A stretch of DNA of 28,905 nt from CAZCCC01 sp964535715 (GCA_964535715.1 CAZHUO010000019.1:1-28905); one strand, 5' to 3'; counted from the first letter of the stretch, positions 20,481 to 28,816 are shown. Numbers and translations are program-made. The notes: generated from the sequence alone by a model not told the origin.

Positions 20481-21427
20481 AATTTACATTTAAAATTTTG
20501 TCGATACCTTCTTTCTAATTCTTTAAAACTAAACTTATGCGTCTGGGTGCCATACTTTTCTACGGTGTAAACCGAAACTAAACCGGCTAACCTGCCGACT
20601 TTATCTAACGGCCAGCCTTTCAGCAAGCCATGGATCAAGCCGGCGCGATATGCATCTCCTGCTCCGGTTGGATCTGAGGTATTCTTCGGCTTAGCCGGCG
20701 GAATTTTATAGACTTTATCGCCCTGTTTAATTATTGAACCTTTCTCACCCAGTGTTGTCAATAAAATTCCAGTCTTTTTAACCAAATCATTAACTGACCA
20801 GCCGGTCTTTTTGCTGATTAAATTAATTTCGTAATCATTGCCAATTAAAACTTTACTGCCGGCTATTGCCTGCCGAAGCTGGCTGCCGGAAAGCGAAGTG
20901 GTTTGTTGACCCGGGTCGAAGATGTATAACGTTTTTGCCTGTTTAAAAAGTTTAGGCAGTTTAATCATGTCCACGGGATTTTGCGGGGATACTATGGCTA
21001 TGTTAGCTTGTAGCTTGTAGGTTGAAGGTTGTAGGGGTTTAGTAATTGGCTTTGACATGGCGCCGGGATAAAACCCCGCAATCTGATTATCAGCTTGGTC
21101 GGTAATGATATACGCGGAAGCAGTATGTTGGCCTGGCAAAATTTTTATTTGGCTTAAATCAATTTTGTTTTTTCTAAGCCAAGCTTCGTATAATAAAAAA
21201 TCCTTAGCCCCGACATTAGCTAGTATAGTCGGCTTTTGGCCAAGTAGTGAAAGGTTATAGGCGATGTTGCCGGCTGTGCCGCCGAAGCTTTCCTTTAGCT
21301 CCTTTACCAAAAAAGAAACATTAAGGATATGGATTTTTTCCGGCAAAATTTGGTCTTTGAAATAGCCAGGGAAATCCATGATGCGGTCGTAGGCAATTGA
21401 GCCGGTGACAATAATTTTTTGTTGCAT
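20477..21427 (-). CDS. adoK: Adenosine kinase (PfkB family)
   Basis: It phosphorylates adenosine to AMP. The 316-aa protein matches, from memory, the bacterial adenosine kinase of mycobacteria along its length: VTGSIAYDRIMDFPGYFKDQ, FLVKELKESFGGTAGNIAYN, ASAYIITDQADNQIAGFYPG, and the anion-hole motif NTSDPTGAGDAYRAGLIHGL with catalytic Asp near residue 255. In context it can use adenosine from S-adenosylhomocysteinase. It starts without a Shine-Dalgarno sequence after a word-repeat hairpin, and its stop overlaps the next gene by ATGA. Confidence 0.87.
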   Translation of the reverse strand: MQQKIIVTGSIAYDRIMDFPGYFKDQILPEKIHILNVSFLVKELKESFGGTAGNIAYNLSLLGQKPTILANVGAKDFLLYEAWLRKNKIDLSQIKILPGQHTASAYIITDQADNQIAGFYPGAMSKPITKPLQPSTYKLQANIAIVSPQNPVDMIKLPKLFKQAKTLYIFDPGQQTTSLSGSQLRQAIAGSKVLIGNDYEINLISKKTGWSVNDLVKKTGILLTTLGEKGSIIKQGDKVYKIPPAKPKNTSDPTGAGDAYRAGLIHGLLKGWPLDKVGRLAGLVSVYTVEKYGTQTHKFSFKELERRYRQNFKCKL

Positions 21428-21434
21428 AAATTTA

Positions 21435-21518
21435 TTAGCTTATTCAGTGGGTTCAGCCCGTTCAGCTTTTTCAGCTAGCTGAATCAGCTGAACTCGCTGA
21501 ATAGGGTGAATCGGCTAA
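21435..21518. repeat. 84-bp word-repeat hairpin (TTCAGC / GCTGAA)
   Basis: Two arms of about 42 bp meet at TCAGCTAGCTGA. Arm one carries four TTCAG words; arm two carries their complements, with roughly four in five positions pairing. It lies between mtnP and adoK. Confidence 0.7.
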
Positions 21519-22306
21519 ACTTTGACTTCCTCTGTCACTCCCCTGCAGTCACATTCCAAAAAATCAATCTTCGGAATTACTGTCAATAATAATTTTTTAA
21601 CATTATCCGCATTTTCTTTCATCCTCTCCATTACCATATCCCAGGTAACGTCTTCCTCGCCTTCTTTCCAGCAGTCATAATCGGTTGACATGGCAATTGA
21701 CTGGTAGCAGATTCCGACTTCACGCACCAAAATCACTTCCGGCACTGTTGACATGTTTACCACATCAGCGCTCCATGATCGAAACATGTGCGATTCAGCG
21801 CGGGTGGAAAACCGAGGGCCTTCAATAGTAATAATCGTGCCTTTTTCATGATGTCTTAATTTAAGTTCTTTGGCTGAATCAACTAAAATTTTCCGCATTT
21901 TTTCACAGAAAGGATCAGCCATCGGCGTATGAATTACTTTGTCTTCAAAAAAAGTCAAATTGCGGTGTTTGGTATTATCAATAAATTGATCTAAAAAAAC
22001 TAAATCGCCGGGCTTGATTTCTTCACGCAAAGAGCCGCAGGCAGTCGTGGCTAAAATATGGGTGCAGCCGGCTTCCTTAAGCGCCCAGATATTGGCGCGG
22101 AAATTAACCTTGGTCGGCATAATTGAATGGTCTTTGCCGTGGCGGGCAATTATTATCACTTCCCGTTCAGCCAGTTTGCCGCAGGTTAATTTTGAAGATG
22201 GCGCACCAAACGGAGTTTCAACTTCAATTTCTGAAAAATCATCAAGCAGCTTGGGATCATCTAATCCCGAACCGCCGATGATGCCTATTTTTAGTTGGTT
22301 AGACAT
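21515..22306 (-). CDS. mtnP: S-methyl-5'-thioadenosine phosphorylase
   Basis: It splits methylthioadenosine, a by-product of SAM use, into adenine and methylthioribose-1-phosphate. The 263-aa protein has the phosphate-binding IGIIGGSGLDD, ARHGKDHSIMPTKVNFRANI, TACGSLREEIKPGDLV, IEGPRFSTRAESHMF, and the base-site motif VNMSTVPEVILVREVG with STDYDCWKE, which mark MTAP rather than guanosine/inosine phosphorylase. The adenine product feeds the adenine phosphoribosyltransferase encoded just upstream. No Shine-Dalgarno sequence is seen. Confidence 0.92.
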   Translation of the reverse strand: MSNQLKIGIIGGSGLDDPKLLDDFSEIEVETPFGAPSSKLTCGKLAEREVIIIARHGKDHSIMPTKVNFRANIWALKEAGCTHILATTACGSLREEIKPGDLVFLDQFIDNTKHRNLTFFEDKVIHTPMADPFCEKMRKILVDSAKELKLRHHEKGTIITIEGPRFSTRAESHMFRSWSADVVNMSTVPEVILVREVGICYQSIAMSTDYDCWKEGEEDVTWDMVMERMKENADNVKKLLLTVIPKIDFLECDCRGVTEEVKV

Positions 22307-22317
22307 ATTAAAAAATT

Positions 22318-22389
22318 AAGAATCATGAATCATGAATTAAGGATACTTGTTAGCTCTTCCTTGATTCTTGATTCTTACTTCTTGATTCT
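22318..22389. repeat. Word-repeat hairpin (GAATCAT / TTGATTC)
   Basis: AAGAATCATGAATCATGAAT is mirrored by TCCTTGATTCTTGATTCTTA; it fills the apt-mtnP gap. Confidence 0.6.
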
Positions 22390-22933
22390 ATTTGACTGCT
22401 TCGCTATCATACTCAATCAAATAATGTACCGGAAAACCCTGGTCTTGCAGATTTGCCAAGCCGGGCAGAAATGACAAATTAATAATAAAATCAATTCCAA
22501 TAATCTTGCCGCCAAGCTGTTTGACCAGGTCAATTGTCGCAAGCATTGTTCCGCCGGTTGCCAGCAAGTCGTCAACTATTACCACATTTTCACCCGGCCT
22601 GATTGTATCTTCATGCATTTCAATTGTATCGGAACCGTACTCCTTTTCATAAGTGGCAAATCTGGTTTTGTAAGGCAGTTTGCCTTTTTTCCTGACAACG
22701 GAAATACCGGCATTAAGTATATAAGCCATGGTTGAGGCCAGCAAAAAACCTCTGGCATCAATACCAATTACTTTATCGATTTTTCGACCAACATACTTTT
22801 TGCACATTTCATCAATCATTTTTTTAAAGCACTCCCCGTCTTCAAAAAGCGTCGTCACATCATAAAACAAAATCCCCTCTTTGGGAAAATTGGGAATTTT
22901 TCTGATTCTTAAATCTAAATACTCTCTATCCAT
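22388..22933 (-). CDS. apt: Adenine phosphoribosyltransferase
   Basis: It makes AMP from adenine and PRPP. The 181-aa protein has IPNFPKEGILFYDVTTLFED at the N-terminus, DKVIGIDARGFLLASTMAY, the flexible-loop KLPYKTRFATYEKEYG, and the PRPP motif VVIVDDLLATGGTM near residue 118. Length and motifs are standard. It heads the minus-strand salvage run, divergent from glnA across an 87-bp gap; mtnP follows. Confidence 0.95.
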   Translation of the reverse strand: MDREYLDLRIRKIPNFPKEGILFYDVTTLFEDGECFKKMIDEMCKKYVGRKIDKVIGIDARGFLLASTMAYILNAGISVVRKKGKLPYKTRFATYEKEYGSDTIEMHEDTIRPGENVVIVDDLLATGGTMLATIDLVKQLGGKIIGIDFIINLSFLPGLANLQDQGFPVHYLIEYDSEAVK

Positions 22934-22939
22934 ATAATT

Positions 22940-22968
22940 TTGACTTTAAAATATAATTTTGCTAGAAT
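22940..22968 (+). promoter_or_regulatory. glnA promoter
   Basis: TTGACT (22940-22945), 17-bp spacer, TAGAAT (22963-22968), 52 bp before the glnA ATG. The boxes are identical to those of the cimA-leader promoter. Confidence 0.7.
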
Positions 22969-23020
22969 TTAATAATTATTTAAAGCATTTTAAATTTATC
23001 ATAAATAACTAGAAAATTCA

Positions 23021-24346
23021 ATGGAAAAAGCCAATCTTTTAGAACAAGTTAAAAATGACGCGGTAAAATATATTCATCTTCAATTTACCGATATTTTGGG
23101 CATACCAAAAGACGTAGTAATTCCAGCTGAACAATTAGCCGATGCACTCGACAAGGGCATCTGGTTTGACGGCTCCTCAATTGAAGGATTTGCCCGGATT
23201 GCCGAAAGCGACCAGCTTTTAATGCCGGATGTAAAAACTTACTGCACCCTGCCTTGGAGTTCGAAAGAAAATAAAGCCGCCAGGGTCATCTGTGACGTCT
23301 ATGGTCCGGATTTAAAACCCTTTCCTGGCGACCCTCGCTTTATTCTCCGACAAATGACAGAAAAGGCTAAGGCTAAAGGATTTATCCTAAATGTCGGCGC
23401 CGAATTGGAATTCTTTTTACTGCAAAAAGATAATACCTTAAAACCGGTGCCGCACGACTATGGCGGTTATTTTGATTTTTCCCCTTTTGATGTGGCATCA
23501 AGAATCCGAGAAGACGTAATCAAGGCTTCCGGTGAACTTAATATAAAAATTGAAGCCGGACACCATGAAGTCGCTTCCGGCCAGCATGAAATTGATTTCC
23601 GCTATAACAATGCTTTAACTACCGCCGATAATATTATCACTTTAAAAACAACTATTAAGGCAATAGCTCAAAGCTATGATGTCAAAGCAACTTTTATGCC
23701 AAAGCCGATTGCCAATATTGCCGGCTCGGGCATGCATGTTCACTTAAGCTTATTTGATTTGAATGGCAATAATATATTCTACAAGGATGAAAATGGCTAT
23801 AAGCTTTCGGAAATCGCTTATCAGTTTTTGGGCGGAATTTTAGCCCACAGCAAAGGCTTTACCGCTTTAGCTAATCCGACTACTAATTCCTACAAGAGAT
23901 TAATTACCGGCTACGAAGCGCCGGTTAATATCTGCTGGGCTCAGATGAATCGGTCAGCTTTGGTCAGAATTCCGCGCTTTACTCCCGGCCGCGAGCAGTC
24001 AACCAGAATTGAGCTGCGTTCCCCCGACCCGTCATGTAATCCGTATTTGGCTTTTGCGGCAATTCTTGGCGCCGGCCTGGACGGCATTGAAAAACAAACT
24101 AAGCCGCCGGCAGCAGTTGAAGAAGATATTTATCACTTGAATGACGACATGAAACAAAAACTAAATATTGCCAATCTGCCGGGATCGCTTGCCGAAGCAA
24201 TAACTGAACTAAAAAAAGACGAAGTGGTTAAATCGGCAATAAGCCAGCATACTATAAACCGCTTTATCAATGCCAAACAGATTGAAATTGATGAACAAAA
24301 AACCGAAGTTACGCCAAGGGAATTAGAACGATATTTAGATTTATGA
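23021..24346 (+). CDS. glnA: Glutamine synthetase, type I-alpha
   Basis: It makes glutamine from glutamate, ammonia and ATP. At 441 aa it has the I-alpha length and lacks the adenylylation-site insert of enteric I-beta enzymes. Motifs: WFDGSSIEGFARIAESD (its Arg matches the feedback Arg of the Bacillus enzyme), VGAELEFFLL, AGHHEVASGQHEID, NIAGSGMHVHLSLF, TNSYKRLITGYEAP, NRSALVRIPRF and IELRSPDPSCNPYLAFAA. It is the only clear plus-strand gene and stands alone between a divergent promoter and a cluster of hairpins. No GlnR-type operator was recognised. Confidence 0.96.
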   Translation: MEKANLLEQVKNDAVKYIHLQFTDILGIPKDVVIPAEQLADALDKGIWFDGSSIEGFARIAESDQLLMPDVKTYCTLPWSSKENKAARVICDVYGPDLKPFPGDPRFILRQMTEKAKAKGFILNVGAELEFFLLQKDNTLKPVPHDYGGYFDFSPFDVASRIREDVIKASGELNIKIEAGHHEVASGQHEIDFRYNNALTTADNIITLKTTIKAIAQSYDVKATFMPKPIANIAGSGMHVHLSLFDLNGNNIFYKDENGYKLSEIAYQFLGGILAHSKGFTALANPTTNSYKRLITGYEAPVNICWAQMNRSALVRIPRFTPGREQSTRIELRSPDPSCNPYLAFAAILGAGLDGIEKQTKPPAAVEEDIYHLNDDMKQKLNIANLPGSLAEAITELKKDEVVKSAISQHTINRFINAKQIEIDEQKTEVTPRELERYLDL

Positions 24347-24459
24347 ACCCGACCCCACTCTAAAGAGTGGGGTATCTGGGCGGGTTCTTAATGCAGAAAG
24401 TCGGCTCCGCCGACTTATTAATTTTAGAACGCCCTTCATCTGTGCGCTAAAGCGCACAG
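24345..24459 (+). terminator. Three successive hairpins after glnA
   Basis: GAACCCG/CGGGTTC (24345-24351, 24381-24387) encloses ACCCCACTC-TAAA-GAGTGGGGT (24352-24373). Then come AAGTCGGC-TCC-GCCGACTT (24398-24416) and CTGTGCGC-TAAA-GCGCACAG (24440-24459). None has a clear T run, so they may stabilise the mRNA 3' end or act with the terminator that follows. Confidence 0.55.
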
Positions 24460-24490
24460 TATTCTGGCAATCATTATAAAAAATATTATA

Positions 24491-24523
24491 CAAAAAAAGC
24501 GCGGCGGAATGCTGCGCTTTTTT
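24491..24523. terminator. Bidirectional terminator between convergent genes
   Basis: AGCGCGGC-GGAAT-GCTGCGCT (24498-24518) is flanked by A and T runs, and serves glnA (plus) and the epimerase gene (minus). Confidence 0.85.
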
Positions 24524-24534
24524 GATATTTTATT

Positions 24535-25440
24535 TTAATTTAAGCTTTCAAACCATTCGACTGTTTTTTTAATCCCCTCTTCAATATTTACCTTTGGCTG
24601 CCAGTCAAGCAAATTTTTAGCTTTGGAATTATCAGCCAAAGTGTCATGAGGTTCAATCCGCGGGGCAATATGTTCAAATTCCCCGCCAAGCATTTTAGCA
24701 ATTTCATTGACTGACTGATTTTTTCCCGCACCAATATTTATTACTTCGCCTTTGCCGACTTTGCTGCTTTGGCTGGCTAAAATATTAGCATTGACAATAT
24801 CAGCAACGTAGGTGAAATCGCGAGTCTGAGTGCCATCGCCAGTAATTGTCATTTTTTTGCCTTCTTTTTTCTGTTGCAAAAATACGGAAATAACGGTTAC
24901 ATAAGCACCCGAAAATGCCATTCTCGGACCATAAGCATTAAAATATCGCAAGCTGACCGTCTCTAAGCCGTAAAGCAAATAAAACAAATGGGCATAATGT
25001 TCGCCAACGTATTTATGCAAGCCATATGGACTCATCGGCATTGGCAGCAAATCTTCTTTAAGTGGCAGAACGCTTGAATCGCCATAGGCCGAAGAAGAAG
25101 CGGAATATACCAGCCGTTTAACTTTGGCATCTCGGGCGGCTACCATAACATTCAAAGTGCCGTTGATATTGGCATTGTGGCTTTCTATCGGATTTTCAAT
25201 AGACCACTGCACCCTAGGCAAAGCGGCCAAATGGAAAACATATTCAATTCCTTCAAAATGCGGTTTAATTTCTGCCAAATTGGTAATGTCAGCTTGGACG
25301 AATTTTGCTTTTGGGTTTAAATTTTCTTTTTTGCCAGTTGAAAGATTATCAAGAACTGTAACTTCATTCCCTTGATTGATTAATTCGTCTACTAAATTGG
25401 AGCCGATAAAACCTGCTCCGCCGGTGACTAATGTTTTCAT
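24535..25440 (-). CDS. NAD-dependent sugar-nucleotide epimerase (UDP-hexose 4-epimerase-like)
   Basis: A 301-aa short-chain dehydrogenase of the extended type: VTGGAGFIGSNLVDELI for NAD, AALPRVQWSIENP, VYSASSSAYGDS with the catalytic Ser/Thr, YGLHKYVGE with the YxxxK pair, then LRYFNAYGPRM and GDGTQTRDFTYVADIV. The SASSSAYGD and PRVQWS details resemble the WbpP/Gne type acting on UDP-GlcNAc(A), but GalE- or dTDP-glucose-type substrates cannot be excluded. It lies downstream of the UXS-like gene, so both probably serve a surface polysaccharide. Confidence 0.87.
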   Translation of the reverse strand: MKTLVTGGAGFIGSNLVDELINQGNEVTVLDNLSTGKKENLNPKAKFVQADITNLAEIKPHFEGIEYVFHLAALPRVQWSIENPIESHNANINGTLNVMVAARDAKVKRLVYSASSSAYGDSSVLPLKEDLLPMPMSPYGLHKYVGEHYAHLFYLLYGLETVSLRYFNAYGPRMAFSGAYVTVISVFLQQKKEGKKMTITGDGTQTRDFTYVADIVNANILASQSSKVGKGEVINIGAGKNQSVNEIAKMLGGEFEHIAPRIEPHDTLADNSKAKNLLDWQPKVNIEEGIKKTVEWFESLN

Positions 25441-25442
25441 AA

Positions 25443-25516
25443 GTTAGCTTATTAGCTTATTAGCTTCTTAGCTTTTTATTTTTTTAATAAGCTAAAAAGC
25501 TACTACCTAAAAAGCT
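25443..25516. repeat. Word-repeat hairpin (AGCTTATT / AATAAGCT)
   Basis: TTAGCTTATTAGCTTATTAG is mirrored by AATAAGCTAAAAAGCTACTA; it lies between the two sugar-nucleotide genes. Confidence 0.65.
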
Positions 25517-25517
25517 T

Positions 25518-26447
25518 CTATAAAACTTTCCTGAAATATTCAATAGTCTTTTCCAGCCCTTCCTTCAACTGTACTTGCGGCTGCCAATCTAATTTTTCTT
25601 TTGCCAAACTAATATCCGGCTTTCTTTGTTTTGGATCATCTTGCGGCAGCTTTTTATAAACAATTTTGCTATTACTATCAGTCAAACCGATAATTTTTTC
25701 GGCCAGTTCTTTTATAGTAAATTCGCCTGGATTTCCTAAATTGACCGGGCCAGTCCAGCCTTCAAAATTCATCATTTTATATAAGCCCGAAACTAAATCT
25801 GACACAAAACAAAATGATCTTGTCTGATTGCCACTGCCGTATATGGTAATATCCTGCCCTTTTAAAGCCTGAACAATAAAATTAGAAACCACCCGGCCGT
25901 CATCCCAGGACATGTTGGATCCATAGGTATTAAAAATCCTCACGACTTTGATCGGAATTTTGGCTTCACGGTGATAGTCAAAAAATAAAGTTTCAGCACA
26001 GCGCTTGCCTTCATCATAGCAGGCCCGCGGCCCGATCGGGTTAACGTTGCCGTTGTAGCTTTCCGGCTGAGGATGAATGGTGGGATCGCCATAGACTTCT
26101 GAGGTTGAAGCCTGTAAAACTTTTATGCCGCCTAACTTTTTGGCCAGGTCTAAACAATTGATTGCTCCCATTACGTTTGTCCGAACAGTTTCAATCGGGG
26201 TTTTCTGGTAATGGACCGGCGAAGCCGGACAAGCCAGATTATAAATCTGATCGACTTTGACTTCAAATGGTTCTGTCACATCTTGCTTTAATAATTCAAA
26301 ATTTGCATCATTTAAAAAAGGCTCAATATTTCTTTTTTGCCCGGTAAAAAAATTATCCAGACAGACAACCTGGTTTTTTTGGTCTAATAAATATTTGCAG
26401 AGATGCGAGCCGATGAATCCGGCTCCGCCAGTGACAAGGATTTTCAT
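25518..26447 (-). CDS. UDP-glucuronate decarboxylase (UDP-xylose synthase)
   Basis: It converts UDP-glucuronate to UDP-xylose (or its 4-keto form). The 309-aa protein carries VTGGAGFIGSHLCKYLL, the UXS-specific NLACPASPVHYQ, ASTSEVYGDP, the active-site GPRACYDEGKRCAETL and RIFNTYGSNMSWDDGRVVSN. These match UXS closely and set it apart from its epimerase neighbour. No Shine-Dalgarno sequence is seen. It follows prfB in the same direction. Confidence 0.92.
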   Translation of the reverse strand: MKILVTGGAGFIGSHLCKYLLDQKNQVVCLDNFFTGQKRNIEPFLNDANFELLKQDVTEPFEVKVDQIYNLACPASPVHYQKTPIETVRTNVMGAINCLDLAKKLGGIKVLQASTSEVYGDPTIHPQPESYNGNVNPIGPRACYDEGKRCAETLFFDYHREAKIPIKVVRIFNTYGSNMSWDDGRVVSNFIVQALKGQDITIYGSGNQTRSFCFVSDLVSGLYKMMNFEGWTGPVNLGNPGEFTIKELAEKIIGLTDSNSKIVYKKLPQDDPKQRKPDISLAKEKLDWQPQVQLKEGLEKTIEYFRKVL

Positions 26448-26449
26448 GA

Positions 26450-26542
26450 TTAAGTAAATTAAGGATTAAGTAAATTAAGGATTAAGTAAACAAAACTATG
26501 CGGCTTAATTCTTATCTCGCTTAATTTACTTAATTTACTTTT
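26450..26542. repeat. Word-repeat hairpin (TTAAGTAAA / TTTACTTAA)
   Basis: The direct word GGATTAAGTAAATTAA occurs nearly three times, then its complement CTTAATTTACTTAATTTACT. It overlaps the last codons of prfB. Confidence 0.65.
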
Positions 26543-27640
26543 TTAGCCTTACTTAAGTATCTTAAATAACTTTCCACAAATTCGTCAAGCTCACCGTCTA
26601 AAACCGCTTGGGGATCAGCTGTTTCAAAATCGGTTCGGTGATCTTTAACCATCTTATATGGCTGCAATACATAAGAACGAATTTGATTTCCCCATTCAGC
26701 AGCCAGCACTTCTCCCCTGATTTTTGCAAGCTCCTTGCCTGCAGCCAGCTGCTGCAAATTGGCTAATTTTGAATGCAAAAGCCTTAATGCAATTTTCTTA
26801 TTTTGAACTTGTGAGCGCTCATTTTGGCATTTAACAACAATGCCTGAAGGCAAGTGGGTAATTCTTACCGCCGAGTCAGTGGTATTTACGCTTTGGCCGC
26901 CATGACCGCCTGCCCGAAAAACTTCAATTTTTAAATCTTGCGGCATAATTTCAATTCCTTCAGAATCAGCCAGGATTGGTATAACTTCAATTAAAGCAAA
27001 AGAGGTATGACGCATTTTTTCAGCGTCAAATGGCGAAATTCTGACTAAGCGGTGGACTCCGGCTTCAGACTTTAAATTGCCAAATGCCAAATAGCCGAAA
27101 ACCTCAACCGTTATGCTTTTTATCCCCGCTTCCTGTCCCTTGGCTTCATCAATGATATTGGTGCTGTATCCTTTTTTTTCGCAATAGCGCAAAAGCATGC
27201 GTAAAAGCATTTCCGCCCAATCCTGGGCTTCAACTCCGCCGGTTCCGGCATGGATTGAAAATATTGCATCATTACCGTCATATTTGCCGGAAAATAAAAA
27301 AATATTTTCCAACTTTTCGTATTTATCAATTAGTTTATCCAATTCTTTTTTTAAATCTTTTTCCAATTTTTCATCACCCTGTTTTTCTGCGACTTTTGCA
27401 AGTTCCAAGCTTTCAGAAGTTCCTTTTTTTAAATCTTCCCAATTTTGAAAATTTGACTTTAAATTGTTTAATTTCTGCAATACAGATTTAGCCTGATTTT
27501 GGTCTTGCCAAAAATCAGGCTTTATTATTTCTTTTTCTAAAATATTTATTTCAGACTTAGACCGATCAAGGTCAAAGTAACCTCCAGGCGGCTGAAATAT
27601 TTTTATTCAGCTCTTTTAGTCTTTCAATTATTTTTTTCAT
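26530..27640 (-). CDS. prfB: Peptide chain release factor 2, with programmed +1 frameshift
   Basis: RF2 releases peptides at UGA and UAA. The gene is in two frames: ATG 27640 gives 22 codons (MKKIIERLKELNKN..WRLL) to TGA 27574-27572; a +1 shift at CTT-TGA-C skips one base and continues from GAC 27573 to the stop at 26530, about 369 aa in total, the normal RF2 length. The long frame has the RF2 tripeptide SPF in VRISPFDAEKMRHTSF and the catalytic GGQ in FRAGGHGGQSVNTTDSAVRI. The ATG overlaps the preceding gene's stop (ATGA), confirming the start. Annotating only the long frame would truncate the N-terminus. Confidence 0.95.
27571..27587 (-). promoter_or_regulatory. RF2 recoding site
   Basis: On the minus strand GGAGG, three bases (TTA), then CTTTGAC. 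This is the canonical internal Shine-Dalgarno plus CUU-UGA-C slippery stop that lets RF2 control its own synthesis. Confidence 0.93.
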
Positions 27641-28032
27641 AATTGTTTAGTTACACATCCGACTTTTTTATCAAATTTATCGCCAGCTTGGCAAAAACAA
27701 AAATTTCCTAATTTATTGCGGTACCATCTCCCGCTGCTTGATTCGCATAAGCCTCTTTCTTTCTCTATTTTAGCAACGGTTCCAAACGAAATCCTTTCAC
27801 AATTACTAAATACCAAATCTTTACATTCGAGGCATGACGGCTTATATATTCCCACACAATAATCCCGGCTAAAACACAGATCTTCTTCAGTTATTTCGCT
27901 GCATACGGTAATTTTGGAAATATACTTGTTTATCAATTTATCTGTTGCCCCGCGATATAAAAAAATAAAGGCGCTTGTAATCATTGCAACCGATATGAAA
28001 ATTGAAAAAATTATTATTGTTCTTTTTGCCAT
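27637..28032 (-). CDS. Cys-rich protein with N-terminal membrane anchor (131 aa)
   Basis: A basic N-terminus (MAKR) and a hydrophobic helix (TIIIFSIFISVAMITSAFIF) lead into an outside domain with about eleven Cys in 90 residues (VCSEITEEDLCFSRDYCVG, PSCLECKDLVFSNC, GNFCFCQAGDKFDKKVGC). Disulfide bonds are likely if it is exported. I recognise no family. It overlaps prfB by ATGA and lies 4 bp after the MGMT-like gene, so it belongs to a tight four-gene run. Confidence 0.75.
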   Translation of the reverse strand: MAKRTIIIFSIFISVAMITSAFIFLYRGATDKLINKYISKITVCSEITEEDLCFSRDYCVGIYKPSCLECKDLVFSNCERISFGTVAKIEKERGLCESSSGRWYRNKLGNFCFCQAGDKFDKKVGCVTKQL

Positions 28033-28036
28033 AAAT

Positions 28037-28345
28037 TTAATTGAATTTATATAAAATTTTTGTAAAATTTTTCACTCTTCCCTGCCGATTAATCATTATG
28101 CCTTCCTTTTTTAAAATAGCTATTTTCTTTTTTTTACCTAATTTATATCCCCCGACTGCACCATTAGACCTTATTACTCTGTGGCAGGGAATTTTAATCA
28201 GATTGGAATTTCTATTCAGCGCATTTCCCGCCGCCCTATAAGCCTTTTTATAACCGATCTTTTCTGACAAAATTTTATAAGTTGTAACTTTTCCTTTTGG
28301 AATTTCATTTATCACTCTTAAAATTTTGTCTGAAAACTTTTTCAT
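28037..28345 (-). CDS. Methylated-DNA cysteine methyltransferase-like protein (MGMT/ATL domain)
   Basis: A 102-aa protein containing only the DNA-binding methyltransferase domain: KILRVINEIPKGKVTTYKIL, the helix-turn-helix AYRAAGNALNRN with its conserved Arg-Ala-x-Gly, and IPCHRVIRSNGAVGGYKLG. The acceptor Cys of PCHRV is present, so alkyl transfer is possible; ATL proteins carry Trp there. The lack of the N-terminal domain is common in small Ogt-type proteins. Its ATG overlaps the upstream stop by one base (TAATG). Confidence 0.9.
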   Translation of the reverse strand: MKKFSDKILRVINEIPKGKVTTYKILSEKIGYKKAYRAAGNALNRNSNLIKIPCHRVIRSNGAVGGYKLGKKKKIAILKKEGIMINRQGRVKNFTKILYKFN

Positions 28346-28761
28346 TACTTAATCGGCACTTGATCAATATCTAAAATTTGCTTATACATTTCCTGAATCG
28401 GCTTGACATAATCTTTCAGCAACGGCGGCAAATAAATTATGCCTAAAATAATCGGGATTAAAATGATTAATATTTTTATTACTCCAAAAGCCCTCTGCCA
28501 GACTATCCAGCGCTTAATTTTTTTTGTCATTATGTAAAGCTCTTTTGAAATTTTTAAATTATCCTGCAATAATTTTTTTAAATCTTTCTGCAATTCGATA
28601 TCTAATTTATTTTTTTCTTCGCTAATTTTTAAAGAATTGGTATGGCGTAAATTTTTTTCAACTAAAAACCTAATCTCATCTATTTTATCATCAAGAGATT
28701 TTTTCTGACCCGAAAAAGACAAATTTGCCATTTTTTTTTGATTTTTATTTCCCTCCGACAT
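28345..28761 (-). CDS. Coiled-coil membrane protein (138 aa), unknown
   Basis: A hydrophilic, Lys/Glu-rich N-terminal part with heptad-like helices (DDKIDEIRFLVEKNLRHTNS, KLDIELQKDLKKLLQDNLKI) is followed by one hydrophobic segment (VIKILIILIPIILGIIYLPP) and a short tail. I recognise no family. It is the first gene of the run ending in prfB. The TATAAT box only 8 bp before ATG suggests a leaderless mRNA. Confidence 0.75.
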   Translation of the reverse strand: MSEGNKNQKKMANLSFSGQKKSLDDKIDEIRFLVEKNLRHTNSLKISEEKNKLDIELQKDLKKLLQDNLKISKELYIMTKKIKRWIVWQRAFGVIKILIILIPIILGIIYLPPLLKDYVKPIQEMYKQILDIDQVPIK

Positions 28762-28769
28762 ATATATTT

Positions 28770-28775
28770 ATTATA
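28770..28775 (-). promoter_or_regulatory. -10 box of the prfB run
   Basis: TATAAT (28775-28770) lies 8 bp before the ATG. The -35 position is an unremarkable T run overlapping the terminator's T tract. Confidence 0.5.
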
Positions 28776-28790
28776 CTACATTTTAGTAAA

Positions 28791-28816
28791 ACAAAAAACC
28801 CCGATAAAATTGGGGT
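28791..28816 (-). terminator. Intrinsic terminator of an upstream minus-strand gene
   Basis: ACCCC-N9-GGGGT (28816-28798) followed by TTTTTG on the minus strand. It would end a gene mostly outside the window; 28817-28905 is too short to call, though one minus-strand frame is open from the window edge to a TAA at 28853. Confidence 0.7.

Noticed and set aside
26530..27480. RF2 as a 316-aa protein starting at the internal ATG 27480
   Set aside because: The frameshift site at 27571-27587 and the ATGA overlap at 27637 show that the gene begins at 27640.
1183..28761. Prophage or plasmid origin
   Set aside because: No structural phage, integrase, replication or partition gene is visible; the lone HTH protein is not enough.
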